A stretch of 64,000 nt of DNA from Pseudomonadales bacterium (lineage in GTDB: Bacteria; Pseudomonadota; Gammaproteobacteria; Pseudomonadales; UBA5518). Positions within the stretch are counted from its first letter, which is position 1. Every line of letters starts with the position of its first letter. Below the pieces are notes generated by a model. The model searched no databases and was not told where the DNA came from. It saw nothing but the letters and a program-made list of their open reading frames with translations. The stretch lies in the NCBI GenBank assembly GCA_024234165.1, contig JACKOP010000003.1, positions 434,001 through 498,000 of the forward strand, given 5' to 3'. Below are positions 17,319-26,685 of this stretch, one piece after another. Position numbers and translations under genes: made by a program.

Positions 17319-18713
17319 TCAGCGCCCCTTGCCGAACAGCACCACTTCCACCGTCTGCACCAGGATGTGCAGGTCGAGCAGGAAGCTGCGGTGTTTCACG
17401 TAGTAAAGGTCGAACTTGAGTTTCTCCAGCGCGTCCTCTTCGGTCGACCCGTAGGGGTACTTGAGCTGGGCCCATCCCGTGAGGCCGGGTTTGACGTTGT
17501 GTCGCTGGTTGTAATAGGGGATCTTCACGACCAGATCCTTCACGAATTCCGGACGTTCCGGTCGCGGACCCACGAAGCCCATATCGCCGCGCAGTACATT
17601 CCAGAGCTGTGGCAATTCGTCGATCCGGTACTTGCGCAGGAATTTCCCGATGCGGGTGACCCGCGGGTCGTTCCGGCTTGCCCACACCGCACCGCTCGTT
17701 TCCGCATCCACGCGCATGCTGCGGAACTTGATGACATTGAAGGGCTTCCCGCCCAAGCCTACGCGGCGCTGGAAGTAGAAGGTCGGTGCCTGCAACCCTT
17801 CCTCCAGCTTGATGCTCAGCCAGGTCAGCAGCATGATCGGCCACACGACCAGGAACACGCACGTTGTGAGCAGCGCGTTGAAGAGCCAGTCGAGGGCGTT
17901 GCGCAACTCGTTGGTCGAGTTGAAGCCGTTCGAGTAGATCACCCAGCTTGGATACACCAGGTTCACCGCGACCTGGCCGGTTTCGCGTTCGATGAAATCA
18001 AGAATCTCGATCACGTTCGTGCCGCGCATCTTGCAGTCGAACAGCAGGTCGAGCGGGATGTTGTTGCGGCGTTCGTCGCAGGCGATGATCAGCTCGTCGA
18101 TATTGTTCTTCAGGATATAGGCAGCGAGGTTTTCGCCTTCGAGAGTGAACTTTTTCTCCTTCTGGATGCCGTTCGGCGAATCTCCGCGCATCACCACGAA
18201 GCCGTGCAGATCGAAACGTTTGCGATCGACCCGACGCTTCATGCGCTTCTCGATGATCGATGCCCGCTCGCCGGCCCCGATCACCAGCACATTGATCTTC
18301 TTTTGCGCGAGGAACTCGTAGGTGAAGTCGAAAAAGCGGATCAGGCTCACGAGTCCGATGCTGAAAATGACCGTCAGCAACAGCGCTTCTGGTGGGAACA
18401 CGCGCTCGGCGAACGCGAGCGTCACCAGCATCAGCGTGAATCCCCCCATCACGGTTGCCACGACCGCACGCCGGAATATGGCGCGGTAAGGCTCGCGCAG
18501 CTTCGGGTTGTACAGCCCCAGCGACAGCGAAAACAGTTGGGAAGCGATCGCGAATACCGTTGCGTAGACCAGCAACAGGTTGGCAACCACCTGCTCCGGG
18601 TGTGGAATCTGCACATTCAGCAGCCAGGCTGCCAGCAGCAGCGACGCCGTGTGTACCGCAAATTCGATGAGCGTGAGGAGCTTCATCCCTGTCGAATAGC
18701 TACGAAACTTCAT
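17319..18713 (-). CDS. XrtA/PEP-CTERM system initiating sugar transferase (TIGR03013-like)
   Basis: 464 residues, polyprenyl-phosphate sugar-1-phosphate transferase type. Four to five membrane helices lie in the first 130 residues, then a Rossmann-like CoA-binding-type domain (NVLVIGAGERASIIEKRM), one further helix (LLTTCVFLVVWPIMLLTWL), and the catalytic domain with FNVIKFRSMRVDAE, RIGKFLRKYRIDELPQLWNV and GPRPERPEF. It loads the first sugar phosphate on undecaprenyl phosphate at the inner membrane. It runs convergent with prsR, with 37 bp between the stops. Confidence 0.93.
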   Translation of the reverse strand: MKFRSYSTGMKLLTLIEFAVHTASLLLAAWLLNVQIPHPEQVVANLLLVYATVFAIASQLFSLSLGLYNPKLREPYRAIFRRAVVATVMGGFTLMLVTLAFAERVFPPEALLLTVIFSIGLVSLIRFFDFTYEFLAQKKINVLVIGAGERASIIEKRMKRRVDRKRFDLHGFVVMRGDSPNGIQKEKKFTLEGENLAAYILKNNIDELIIACDERRNNIPLDLLFDCKMRGTNVIEILDFIERETGQVAVNLVYPSWVIYSNGFNSTNELRNALDWLFNALLTTCVFLVVWPIMLLTWLSIKLEEGLQAPTFYFQRRVGLGGKPFNVIKFRSMRVDAETSGAVWASRNDPRVTRIGKFLRKYRIDELPQLWNVLRGDMGFVGPRPERPEFVKDLVVKIPYYNQRHNVKPGLTGWAQLKYPYGSTEEDALEKLKFDLYYVKHRSFLLDLHILVQTVEVVLFGKGR

Positions 18714-18806
18714 GTTGCGTATCTGTGTCCTTTAGATTGCAGGCCCGGAACCCGATGAGAGGTTCGGCACAGATTAGCAGTTGCCGGGCATTTCTTCCTT
18801 CTCTAC

Positions 18807-19721
18807 CTACCGCTTCGCTATGGCCGCCTCCGGGCGCGGTGGGCGCGTGAGCAGTGTGGCGGCCAGGATCAACAGCCCGCCGCCGAGCGTACGTGCGCCC
18901 AGGGTTTCGCTGCCGAGCCCCACCGATGAGAGTGCTGCGAACAACACTTCGGAAAGCATCACGACCGCGGTGACCGCCGCAGGCAGGTGCGCGGCGCCGT
19001 ACTGCAGGGCAAGATTGCCGCCCAGCAATACCAGTGCGAGTGCAATGTTACCGGCCACCCATGGCCAGGCGGGCGCTGGTGGCGCCACGATCATGCCGCT
19101 CGCCGTCAGCAAGGCAGCCATCGCAATCGCCACGGTGAAGCCGCCGACGAACATGGCCAGCGCGCGCGCTTCGTCCGGTGCTTCGCGATGGCGACGCACC
19201 AGCACGTTCACCAGCGCGAAGCTCGCGCCACCAGCGATGCCCAGCCAGTCGGCCAGCGAAGCGGGCAGCGGCAGCCCGGTCTCGGGGCGCCAGAGCACGA
19301 CGGCTGCGCCGCCGATCGCCAGCGCGACCCGGCCAACCGCTGCGCCGGTGATCGCCTCGCCCAGCAGCCAGCGCGCCAGCGGCAGCGACCAGACCGGCAT
19401 CAGATAGAACAGCAGTACTACCCGAACGACCTCGCCGATCATCACACCCCAGTTGAAGGTGGCGTTGGTAATGCCCGATGCCAGCACCAGCCACAGCAAC
19501 TGCGGGCGTGCGAGCAGCGCCGGCCACGCAGCCGGGCGCCACAGGCTGATCAGGACTGTGGCCAGAGCGAATGCGAAACCGGTGGCCCACAGGCTATGCA
19601 GTCCGAGGGAGTTGAGCTGGCGGAAAGGCCACCACGACACGCCCCAGACCAGCGCATTCAGCAGCAGACAGCCGATTGCAGCAGCCCGCATGGTCGGCGG
19701 ATGTTCGGTATGTGCAGACAT
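18807..19721 (-). CDS. DMT/EamA-family transporter
   Basis: 304 residues with about ten hydrophobic segments in two similar halves, typical of EamA permeases (for example LVWGVSWWPFRQLNSLG at the N-terminus and LVLASGITNATFNWGVMIGEV in the first half). Substrates in this family are metabolites or amino acids and cannot be told from sequence. The ATG at 19721 gives MSAHTEHPPT before the first helix; longer versions of the frame reach upstream without conserved features. It lies 93 bp upstream of the sugar transferase on the same strand and is divergent from the export genes, so its link to the polysaccharide pathway is uncertain. Confidence 0.85.
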   Translation of the reverse strand: MSAHTEHPPTMRAAAIGCLLLNALVWGVSWWPFRQLNSLGLHSLWATGFAFALATVLISLWRPAAWPALLARPQLLWLVLASGITNATFNWGVMIGEVVRVVLLFYLMPVWSLPLARWLLGEAITGAAVGRVALAIGGAAVVLWRPETGLPLPASLADWLGIAGGASFALVNVLVRRHREAPDEARALAMFVGGFTVAIAMAALLTASGMIVAPPAPAWPWVAGNIALALVLLGGNLALQYGAAHLPAAVTAVVMLSEVLFAALSSVGLGSETLGARTLGGGLLILAATLLTRPPRPEAAIAKR

Positions 19722-19933
19722 GGCCGGCGAGTATAGATATAAAAAGGCATGGGTCACCGTCGTGCGCCGTTCTCTAGTGTCAAGGTGCAGCGCGTGGTCT
19801 ACACTTGGCCGGCAGTGGTTCTTTGACGAACCGGTGTGTGTGTGAATCAGGGACGGCGGCCGCAGGGCGGCGGGCGCCTTGTGCATCGACAGGGAGCATG
19901 CTGGATACCACGCTTCCAGAAAGGGGGTCTCAA

Positions 19934-20572
19934 GTGATTGATCTGCAAGGTGTGATTCGACGGATTGGCGTCTTCGCAGGGGTGACGTCGCTGGTGTTTG
20001 CACTCGCTGGCTGTGGGTCTACGCCCGACCAGGATGAGGCTGTGGCGTCGCCGACGGCTACACCCGATTACGAATACCTGATCGGGCCGGGCGACACGAT
20101 GGAAATCTTCGTCTGGGGCAACCCCGACCTCAGCACTTCTGTCGCAGTGAAGCCTGACGGCAAGATCACGACCCGCCTGGTAGAGAACATCGACGCCAGT
20201 GGCAAGACCGCGTCACAGCTTGCGCGTGACATCGAGCGGGCGTATGGCGAATACGTGAAGAGTGCGGTGGTCAGCGTGATCCTGACCGGCTTCCAGGGCG
20301 TGCCGTACCAGCAGGTGCGGATCGTCGGGCAGGCCGCGAAGCCGCTCAGCATTCCGTATCGCAAGCACATGACGGTGCTCGACGCGATGATCGACGTCGG
20401 CGGGCTCACCGAGTTTGCGGCCGGCAACCGTGCGGTGCTGGTGCGCAACTTCCAGGGTAATCGCCAGACCATCGGGCTGCGACTCGATGACCTGCTGAAG
20501 GACGGCAACATCAACGCCAATATCGGCATGTACCCCGGCGACATCATCATCGTTCCGGAAGCGTGGTTCTGA
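19934..20572 (+). CDS. XrtA system polysaccharide export lipoprotein (Wza-like)
   Basis: 212 residues. A lipoprotein signal is seen as GVTSLVFALAGCGST, with the lipobox LAGC at about residues 23-26. The polysaccharide export (Poly_export) domain begins YLIGPGDTMEIFVWGNPDLS and carries PDGKITTRL; a SLBB-like part follows with VRIVGQAAKPLSIPYR and GGLTEFAAGNRAVL. It should form the outer-membrane exit ring for the polymer. I chose the GTG at 19934 because of the GGGGG ribosome binding site seven bases upstream; an ATG at 19898 is in frame but poorly spaced. It starts the export operon. Confidence 0.92.
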   Translation: MIDLQGVIRRIGVFAGVTSLVFALAGCGSTPDQDEAVASPTATPDYEYLIGPGDTMEIFVWGNPDLSTSVAVKPDGKITTRLVENIDASGKTASQLARDIERAYGEYVKSAVVSVILTGFQGVPYQQVRIVGQAAKPLSIPYRKHMTVLDAMIDVGGLTEFAAGNRAVLVRNFQGNRQTIGLRLDDLLKDGNINANIGMYPGDIIIVPEAWF

Positions 20573-20675
20573 ACACACACGCCGGCATGGCTGCCGCGAT
20601 CGTGGATCGCCGGACGCACGCAGCGCCGGCGATCGTGCAGCGGGAACCCGATCAACTTTTGGCGTGACGTGATCT

Positions 20676-22208
20676 ATGCAGGAATTAGTGGTCCAGCTAT
20701 TCGGGTACCTGCTTGGTATCTGGCGGTTCAGATGGCTCGCGGTGTTCGTCGCGTGGGGTATTGCACTGTCGGGCTGGCTGCTGGTCGAGCAGTTTCCGGA
20801 CAAGTACCGTGCCGCTGCCCGGCTGCATGTGGACACCAACAGCGTGCTGCGACCGCTGCTGCAGGGTCTGGCGATCCAGCCGAACATCGAGCAGCGCGTG
20901 CAGATGATGAGCAAGACGCTGCTGACGCGTCCGAATCTTGAAAAGCTGATGCGCATGTCGGACCTCGACATCAAGGTCACGACCGACAAACAAAAGGACG
21001 AGATGGTCGACGAGCTGGCGAAGTCGATCATCATCGAAGGCGATCCGCGCAATCCGTCGCTGTACGGGGTCTCATACACGCACGCGGATCCATCGGTCGC
21101 CAAGCGTGTGGTGCAGTCGCTGATCACGGTGTTCATCGAGTCGACGCTGGGCAACAAGCGCCAGGACAGCTCCGGCGCGCAAACGTTCCTGGATCAGCAG
21201 ATCACCGATTACGAGAAACGCCTGACCGAGGCCGAAACACGGCTTGCCGAGTTCAAGCAACGCAACGCCGGCAGTCTGCCGGGTGAGTCGGGCGGATATT
21301 TCGCGCGCCTTGCGGCTGCGCGCCAGCAGCTCACCGATGCGCAGTTGCAGCTCAGGGAAATGGAGAACCGCCGCTCCGAACTGCAGCGCCAGTTGCAGAA
21401 CCCCAACGATCCGATGTTCATGAGTGACATGAGCGAGGCGCTGATCTCGCCGCTCGACATGCGTATCCAGACGTTGACGGTACGTCTCGACGATCTGCTG
21501 ACGCGATTCACTGACAAGCATCCGGAAGTGGTGCAGATCCGCAAGATGATCGCCGAGCTGGAAACCGAACGGGCCAAGCAGCTCGAGACGCTGGCGGCAG
21601 AGGCCCCAAAGGAATCGCCGAAGCTTGCCGAGAATCCCATCTATCAGCAGATGCGCGCGCTGCTTTCCGAGGCCGACGCGTCGGTGGCCGAGTTCCGCGT
21701 GCGCGTGACCGAACACGAGAACCGGGTGAAGGAACTCGAGGGCAAGGTCAACAGCCTGCCCATGATCGAGGCGGAACTGGCGCAGCTCGATCGCGACTAC
21801 GGTGTGTTGCGTCAGCAGCACCAGACCCTGTTGCAGCGCCGCGAATCGGCGCGCCTTTCAGGTGATGTGCAGGAGACAGCCGGAGACGTGGTATTTCGCG
21901 TGATCGATCCACCATTCGTCCCGCAACGACCAAACGAACCCAACAAGATCCTGCTGAATTCGATCGTGCTCGTGCTCGCTTTGGGTGTTGCACTGGGAGT
22001 CGCCCTGTTGCTGTCATTGATAAGGCCTGTCGTCGTGGACCGGCGTGGACTGGCGAATCTGACCGGGCTGCCGGTGCTGGGCTGCGTCACCCAGATTCGC
22101 AGCGCGGTGGAGCGACGGCGGGCGTTCCTGAATCGCCTGGCGTTGTCGGCGGTGTCGCTGGCGCTGCTGGTCACGTTCGGCGGTATCACGATCGTGCAGC
22201 AACTGTGA
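20676..22208 (+). CDS. XrtA system chain-length determinant (Wzz/PCP family)
   Basis: 510 residues. A first membrane helix lies at about residues 18-38 (WLAVFVAWGIALSGWLLV), then the Wzz beta-alpha domain (AAARLHVDTNSVLRPLLQG), a long coiled coil (about 160-400, rich in Glu, Arg, Gln, Leu), the proline-rich FVPQRPNEPNK before the second main helix, and one more helix at the C-terminus. It controls polymer length with the adjacent tyrosine kinase and the export lipoprotein. The 103-bp gap to the upstream gene holds no recognised gene. Confidence 0.94.
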   Translation: MQELVVQLFGYLLGIWRFRWLAVFVAWGIALSGWLLVEQFPDKYRAAARLHVDTNSVLRPLLQGLAIQPNIEQRVQMMSKTLLTRPNLEKLMRMSDLDIKVTTDKQKDEMVDELAKSIIIEGDPRNPSLYGVSYTHADPSVAKRVVQSLITVFIESTLGNKRQDSSGAQTFLDQQITDYEKRLTEAETRLAEFKQRNAGSLPGESGGYFARLAAARQQLTDAQLQLREMENRRSELQRQLQNPNDPMFMSDMSEALISPLDMRIQTLTVRLDDLLTRFTDKHPEVVQIRKMIAELETERAKQLETLAAEAPKESPKLAENPIYQQMRALLSEADASVAEFRVRVTEHENRVKELEGKVNSLPMIEAELAQLDRDYGVLRQQHQTLLQRRESARLSGDVQETAGDVVFRVIDPPFVPQRPNEPNKILLNSIVLVLALGVALGVALLLSLIRPVVVDRRGLANLTGLPVLGCVTQIRSAVERRRAFLNRLALSAVSLALLVTFGGITIVQQL

Positions 22209-22266
22209 TCTTGATTGGTATCGACCGGGAGCGGCAATCACCGGCGCCGCGCACACAGGATTTGCA

Positions 22267-23196
22267 ATGAGCATCATCGAGAAGGCGATCGAAAAGCTGG
22301 AGAAGCAGGCGCAGGACGCCGTGGCACGTGAGGCCGCTGCGAAGCCTGCGCCGCCGCCGCAGGTAGCGGCAGCACGTGTGCGGCCGGTGGCCCAGATTCC
22401 GCTGGCGGAGTTGAGCAGCAGGGGTTTCGTCACGCCGGACCAGCCGCGCAGCCAGATCGCGGAAGAGTACCGGATGATCAAGCGCCCGCTGCTGGCCAAT
22501 ATCGACGGCGAGACCGCAGCGCAGGTGCCGAATGCGAACCTGATCATGGTCACCAGCGCACTCGAGGGCGAGGGCAAGACCTTCACCGCGATCAATCTCG
22601 CGATGAGCCTGTGCATGGAAGAGAATCGCACCGTGCTGCTGGTGGATGGTGACGTCGCCAAGGCGAGCGCAGGCGTACGGCTCGGCGTGCCCGAAGATTC
22701 TCTCGGTCTGATCGACGTGCTCGAACACGACGATATGCGCATCGAGGACGTGCTGTTGCAGACCAGCATCCCGAACCTGCGCATCATCCCGGTGGGACGA
22801 ATGCACCAGCGCTCCACCGAACTGCTCGCGAGCGAGGCGATGCGACGTATCGCGCAGGAGTTGTCCGGCCGTTACCCGGATCGCATCGTGGTGTTCGACA
22901 GCCCACCGCTGTTGCTCACCACGGAATCCAGCGTGCTCGCAAGCCAGATGGGGCAGGTCGTGTTCGTCGTCGCCGCCGAGAGGACGGCGCCGCAGGCCAT
23001 AACCGAAGCGCTGGGACATATCAGCGAAGACAAGATCGTCGGTATGGTGCTGAACAGCGTTCGACGCAACCCGCTGGACAAGTACGGCTACGGCTACGGT
23101 TATGGCTACGGCTATGGATACGGATACGGGTATGGAGACAACACACGCCGCACCGCAGGTCATCCGGCAGGTGGAGCGCCCGATGCAGCAGGCTAA
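22267..23196 (+). CDS. XrtA-associated tyrosine autokinase (BY-kinase) with (Tyr-Gly)9 tail
   Basis: 309 residues. The start SIIEKAIEKLEKQ is typical of this family. Walker A is SALEGEGKTFTAINLA (about 97-112), Walker A' is LLVDGDVAKAS, and Walker B is VVFDSPPLLL. The C-terminal tail contains nine Tyr-Gly dipeptides (coding bases 23083-23136) instead of the usual looser tyrosine cluster, and then ends TRRTAGHPAGGAPDAAG. It phosphorylates its own tail tyrosines to gate chain-length control; the phosphatase encoded at 58311 is the likely counterpart. The last 14 bases overlap the next gene. Confidence 0.93.
   Translation: MSIIEKAIEKLEKQAQDAVAREAAAKPAPPPQVAAARVRPVAQIPLAELSSRGFVTPDQPRSQIAEEYRMIKRPLLANIDGETAAQVPNANLIMVTSALEGEGKTFTAINLAMSLCMEENRTVLLVDGDVAKASAGVRLGVPEDSLGLIDVLEHDDMRIEDVLLQTSIPNLRIIPVGRMHQRSTELLASEAMRRIAQELSGRYPDRIVVFDSPPLLLTTESSVLASQMGQVVFVVAAERTAPQAITEALGHISEDKIVGMVLNSVRRNPLDKYGYGYGYGYGYGYGYGYGDNTRRTAGHPAGGAPDAAG
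23083..23136 (+). repeat. In-frame six-base repeat encoding (Tyr-Gly)9
   Basis: Nine copies of TAY-GGN in a row at the 3' end of the BY-kinase gene. Codons vary (TAC/TAT, GGC/GGT/GGA/GGG), so it is a degenerate microsatellite. Gain or loss of one unit would keep the frame. Confidence 0.95.
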
Positions 23197-24661
23197 GACA
23201 GGAGCGCGTGTGCGCACGCGCATGCGTCTGTGCACCCTGGCGGTGGTGGCCGGGGCCAGTCTGGGGCTGCTGGCCGGCACTGCCACGGCAGCGGAGTGGA
23301 CGCGCGGCGCAAGCCTCAGCGTCGGCGGGATCTACACCGACAACGCACGGCTGACGCCGGATCACGAGCGCAGCGATTTCATTACCGTAGTGCGCCCCTC
23401 GGCGTCGCTGGTCGGGCGAGGTGCTCGTGCCAGCGTGGTGTTGAGCGGTGCCCTCGAGTTCAACGATCTAGGCGGCGACAGCGACAACGTCAACCCGTTC
23501 CTGAACGCGCTCGGCAACGTGGAACTGGTCGAGGACTTTCTGTTCATCGATGCCTACGCGCGTGCGTACCAGACGACGGTGGATCCGTTTCGCGCCTACG
23601 GTGATACGCCGCTGAATCGTGCAGAGAACTCCGAAACCGCGTACATGTGGGGCATCAGTCCGTACTTGCGCAAGCGCTTCGGTTCCTTTGCGAACTTCGA
23701 GGCGCGCTACCGCACCGACGATCAGATCAGCGCCGACAACCGCTTCGACGACAGCACGCAGCAGCATCTCAGTGCGAGCCTGACCAGCGGCAGCGATTTC
23801 GGCCGGATCGACTGGGGTCTGCACGCGCAGCAACGTCGCACCGAGTACAGCAACAACGCTGGAACCGGTCGTGGTCAGGACAACGAGTTCAGCGACGCGG
23901 ATCTGCGTCTGGGTTACCGGCTCAACCGGCAATGGCGTCTGACGTCTTCGGTAGGTCACGAGAAGCACGAGTACGACGCGGCATCGCGCGATCGCAACAG
24001 GAATACATGGAGCGCCGGCTTCGTGTGGACACCGAACCCGCGTACCTCGCTTGCGGTCAGCCAGGAGCATCGCAGTTTCAACAACAAGCCACGCGTCGAT
24101 TTCAGTTGGCGCAAGCGTCACCTGAATTTCCACGCAAGCTACGAATACACCTTGAACGATACACGTTCGCTGCGGGCGCGTGCTGGCGATCTGTTCGGTT
24201 CCGATCCGCTGGCGCCTCCGCAGTACGATCCGGTGACCGGCGAACCGCTGCCGCTGTCACGCGACCTGACGTTCCTCAATGCCGGCATGGTAGCCGACGA
24301 GCGGTTCCAGAGTTCGTTGACGCTCACTGGCCTGCGCAGCACGCTGACATTGAACGGGCGCCACTCGAAGCAGACCCGCGAGGACTCCGGCGAGCAGGCC
24401 ATTTTCGATGACTTCAGCGTGCGGGCGACCCGGAAGCTGTCGCGTACGCTGAGCCTGAATGGCGGCGTGCTGTGGGGCCGGGACGAGGACAATGGCGGAG
24501 CACAGGCCGATACGCTGCGCTACAGCGTGGGCCTCAGCCGGCAACTCGGCGTGCACAGCAGCGTGGCGCTGAACTACTCGCACTCCGAGCGCGATTCCGA
24601 TCGCCCGCTCGACGACTACACGGAAAATCGCGTGTACGTGAATTTCATGTTCACGCTCTGA
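23183..24661 (+). CDS. XrtA/PEP-CTERM-associated outer-membrane beta-barrel protein (TIGR03016-like)
   Basis: 492 residues. The signal peptide is MRLCTLAVVAGASLGLLAGTATA, with cleavage before AEWTRGAS. The mature protein alternates polar and hydrophobic residues and ends NRVYVNFMFTL with a C-terminal aromatic/hydrophobic strand, as in porin-like barrels. It begins SLSVGGIYTDNARLTPDHE, as in XrtA-locus barrel proteins and opacity-type proteins. It may form or support the outer-membrane passage. The ATG at 23183 has GGTGGAG seven bases upstream and overlaps the kinase stop; an in-frame ATG at 23222 is an alternative. Confidence 0.88.
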   Translation: MQQAKTGARVRTRMRLCTLAVVAGASLGLLAGTATAAEWTRGASLSVGGIYTDNARLTPDHERSDFITVVRPSASLVGRGARASVVLSGALEFNDLGGDSDNVNPFLNALGNVELVEDFLFIDAYARAYQTTVDPFRAYGDTPLNRAENSETAYMWGISPYLRKRFGSFANFEARYRTDDQISADNRFDDSTQQHLSASLTSGSDFGRIDWGLHAQQRRTEYSNNAGTGRGQDNEFSDADLRLGYRLNRQWRLTSSVGHEKHEYDAASRDRNRNTWSAGFVWTPNPRTSLAVSQEHRSFNNKPRVDFSWRKRHLNFHASYEYTLNDTRSLRARAGDLFGSDPLAPPQYDPVTGEPLPLSRDLTFLNAGMVADERFQSSLTLTGLRSTLTLNGRHSKQTREDSGEQAIFDDFSVRATRKLSRTLSLNGGVLWGRDEDNGGAQADTLRYSVGLSRQLGVHSSVALNYSHSERDSDRPLDDYTENRVYVNFMFTL

Positions 24662-24673
24662 CGGCAGTACGCA

Positions 24674-25819
24674 ATGACTGATATCTCTGCCGGTGCGGCG
24701 CGGATCCTGTGCGTGGTGGGCGCTCGTCCGAACTTCATGAAGATCGCGCCGATCATGCGTGCGCTGGCCGACCCGCGCTACGGGCTGCAGGCCACCCTGG
24801 TGCATACCGGACAGCACTACGATGCGGCGATGAAGCACGCCTTCTTCGAGCAGTTGCACATTCCCGAACCGGAAATCGATCTGGGCGTCGGATCCGGCAC
24901 GCACGCGACGCAGACCGCCGACATCATGAAAGGCTTCGAGCCAGTGCTCGATCGATTGCAGCCGCGCGCCGTACTGGTGGTCGGTGATGTGAATTCGACC
25001 ATCGCGTGTGCGCTGGTGGCAGTGAAGAAGGGCATTCCGGTGATTCACGTCGAGGCCGGGTTGCGCAGCGGAGATCGCTCGATGCCCGAGGAAATCAACC
25101 GGGTTCTTACCGATCAGATCTCGGAACTGCTGTTCACCACCGAGCGTTCGGCCGAGGCGAACCTGCGACACGAGGGTATTGCGCCCGAGCGAATCCACTT
25201 CGCTGGTAACGTGATGATCGACACGTTGCGCTACAACCTCGATGCAGCGGTGCCTGCTGCCACGACGATCGGCACGCTGGCCACGGCAGAAAAGACACAG
25301 CGTTTCATGGCCGGCTACGGCGTGCTGACGCTGCACCGGCCGTCGAACGTCGACGACCCTGCGGTGCTTGCCCGGCTGCTGGGAGTGCTGGCCGAAATGG
25401 CACGCGAGACACCGCTGGTGTTTCCGGTCCACCCGCGTACGCGGCGCAACATCGAAGCTGCGGGGCTGGGGCATCTGCTGGATGGCCCCGACTTCGTCTG
25501 CAGCGAGCCGTTGGGCTATCTCGAAATGCTCGGGTTGATGAAGCAGGCGCGCCTGGTGCTCACCGACTCGGGCGGAATCCAGGAAGAGACCACTGCACTC
25601 GGTATTCCCTGTGTGACGCTGCGCGAGAGCACCGAGCGGCCGATCACTGCCGAGCAGGGCACCAATACCGTCGTTGGCCGCGATGCGCAGCGCATCCGCG
25701 AATGCGTGGCCGCTATCCTGCGTGACGGTGGCAAGACAGGCCGGGTTCCGGAGTACTGGGACGGCAAGGCAGCGGAACGCATCGCCGCAGGCATTGCACA
25801 CTGGCTCGCCACGACATGA
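24674..25819 (+). CDS. wecB: UDP-N-acetylglucosamine 2-epimerase (non-hydrolysing)
   Basis: 381 residues. GARPNFMKIAPIM at the start, HTGQHYDAAM, VVGDVNSTIACAL, PVIHVEAGLRSGDRSMPEEI and the C-terminal LTDSGGIQEETTALG with the UDP-binding loop are all present. It interconverts UDP-GlcNAc and UDP-ManNAc in the cytoplasm. It lies inside the XrtA operon, 12 bp after the barrel gene and overlapping the deacetylase gene by four bases (ATGA). Confidence 0.95.
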   Translation: MTDISAGAARILCVVGARPNFMKIAPIMRALADPRYGLQATLVHTGQHYDAAMKHAFFEQLHIPEPEIDLGVGSGTHATQTADIMKGFEPVLDRLQPRAVLVVGDVNSTIACALVAVKKGIPVIHVEAGLRSGDRSMPEEINRVLTDQISELLFTTERSAEANLRHEGIAPERIHFAGNVMIDTLRYNLDAAVPAATTIGTLATAEKTQRFMAGYGVLTLHRPSNVDDPAVLARLLGVLAEMARETPLVFPVHPRTRRNIEAAGLGHLLDGPDFVCSEPLGYLEMLGLMKQARLVLTDSGGIQEETTALGIPCVTLRESTERPITAEQGTNTVVGRDAQRIRECVAAILRDGGKTGRVPEYWDGKAAERIAAGIAHWLATT

Positions 25820-26685
25820 GTCTGCGTGCAGGGACCGCGGTCGGTTCCGTCGTCAACGCGATGACGGTCGACGTGGAAGACTACTTTCAGGTTTCTGCGT
25901 TCGAACACTGCGTTCCACGGTCCGATTGGCAGCGCCTGCCGTGTCGTGTCGAGGCCAACGTCGATCGTATTCTGGATCTTTTTGCAGAAAACGGGGTCAA
26001 GGCCACGTTCTTCACACTGGGCTGGGTCGCGGAACGCTATCCGCAGATGATCGCGCGCATCGTCGCCGCCGGGCATGAACTTGCAAGCCACGGCTGGGAG
26101 CATATCCGCGCCAATACGCAGAACCGTTCGCAGTTCCAGGACGATATCGTGCGTACCAAGGCGCTGCTCGAGGATCTGTCGGGCAGCGCGGTCAACGGCT
26201 ATCGCGCCGCCAGTTACTCGATTTCCACCGATAACCTGTGGGCGCACGAGGTGCTGGCCGACGCCGGCTACAGCTACAGTTCGAGCATCGTGCCGGTGCG
26301 CCATGACCTCTACGGCATTCCGGATGCGCCGCGCTTTGCGTACCGCAGCGCCGAAGGTCGCCTGCTCGAAATCCCGATCACCACGATCACCCTTGCCGGA
26401 CGCAACCTCAACTGCGGCGGCGGTGGCTGGTTCCGGCTGTTCCCGTATGCGTTCTCGCGCTGGGCGATGAATAGCGTGAACGAAGGCGAACACCAGCCCT
26501 GCATCTTCTATTTCCATCCGTGGGAAGTGGATCCCGAACAACCGCGGGTTTCAGCGGCAAACGCACGCGCGCGTTTCCGTCACTATCTGAACCTGGGGCG
26601 CATGTACGATCGCCTCGAGTGCCTGCTGCAGGATTTCCGTTGGGGCCGGGTCGACGAAGTGTTTCCGGGCGCGCTGAAGCCATGA
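25816..26685 (+). CDS. XrtA system polysaccharide deacetylase (TIGR03006-like)
   Basis: 289 residues. NodB-type motifs are MTVDVEDYFQVSAFE (catalytic and metal-binding aspartates, about 15-29), FFTLGWVAERYP, the H-x3-H metal pair in LASHGWEH, and NGYRAASYSIS. Near the C-terminus CIFYFHPWEVDPEQPR is the signature of the DUF3473 extension of this subfamily. It removes acetyl groups from GlcNAc residues of the polymer or of a precursor. No signal peptide is seen, so it may act in the cytoplasm, as proposed for relatives. It overlaps neighbours at both ends. Confidence 0.94.
   Translation: MSLRAGTAVGSVVNAMTVDVEDYFQVSAFEHCVPRSDWQRLPCRVEANVDRILDLFAENGVKATFFTLGWVAERYPQMIARIVAAGHELASHGWEHIRANTQNRSQFQDDIVRTKALLEDLSGSAVNGYRAASYSISTDNLWAHEVLADAGYSYSSSIVPVRHDLYGIPDAPRFAYRSAEGRLLEIPITTITLAGRNLNCGGGGWFRLFPYAFSRWAMNSVNEGEHQPCIFYFHPWEVDPEQPRVSAANARARFRHYLNLGRMYDRLECLLQDFRWGRVDEVFPGALKP

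Noticed and set aside
19722..19933. Sigma-54 promoter ahead of the export lipoprotein gene
   Set aside because: TTGGCCGGCAGTGGTTC resembles a -24 element but lacks the TTGC -12 element at the right spacing.
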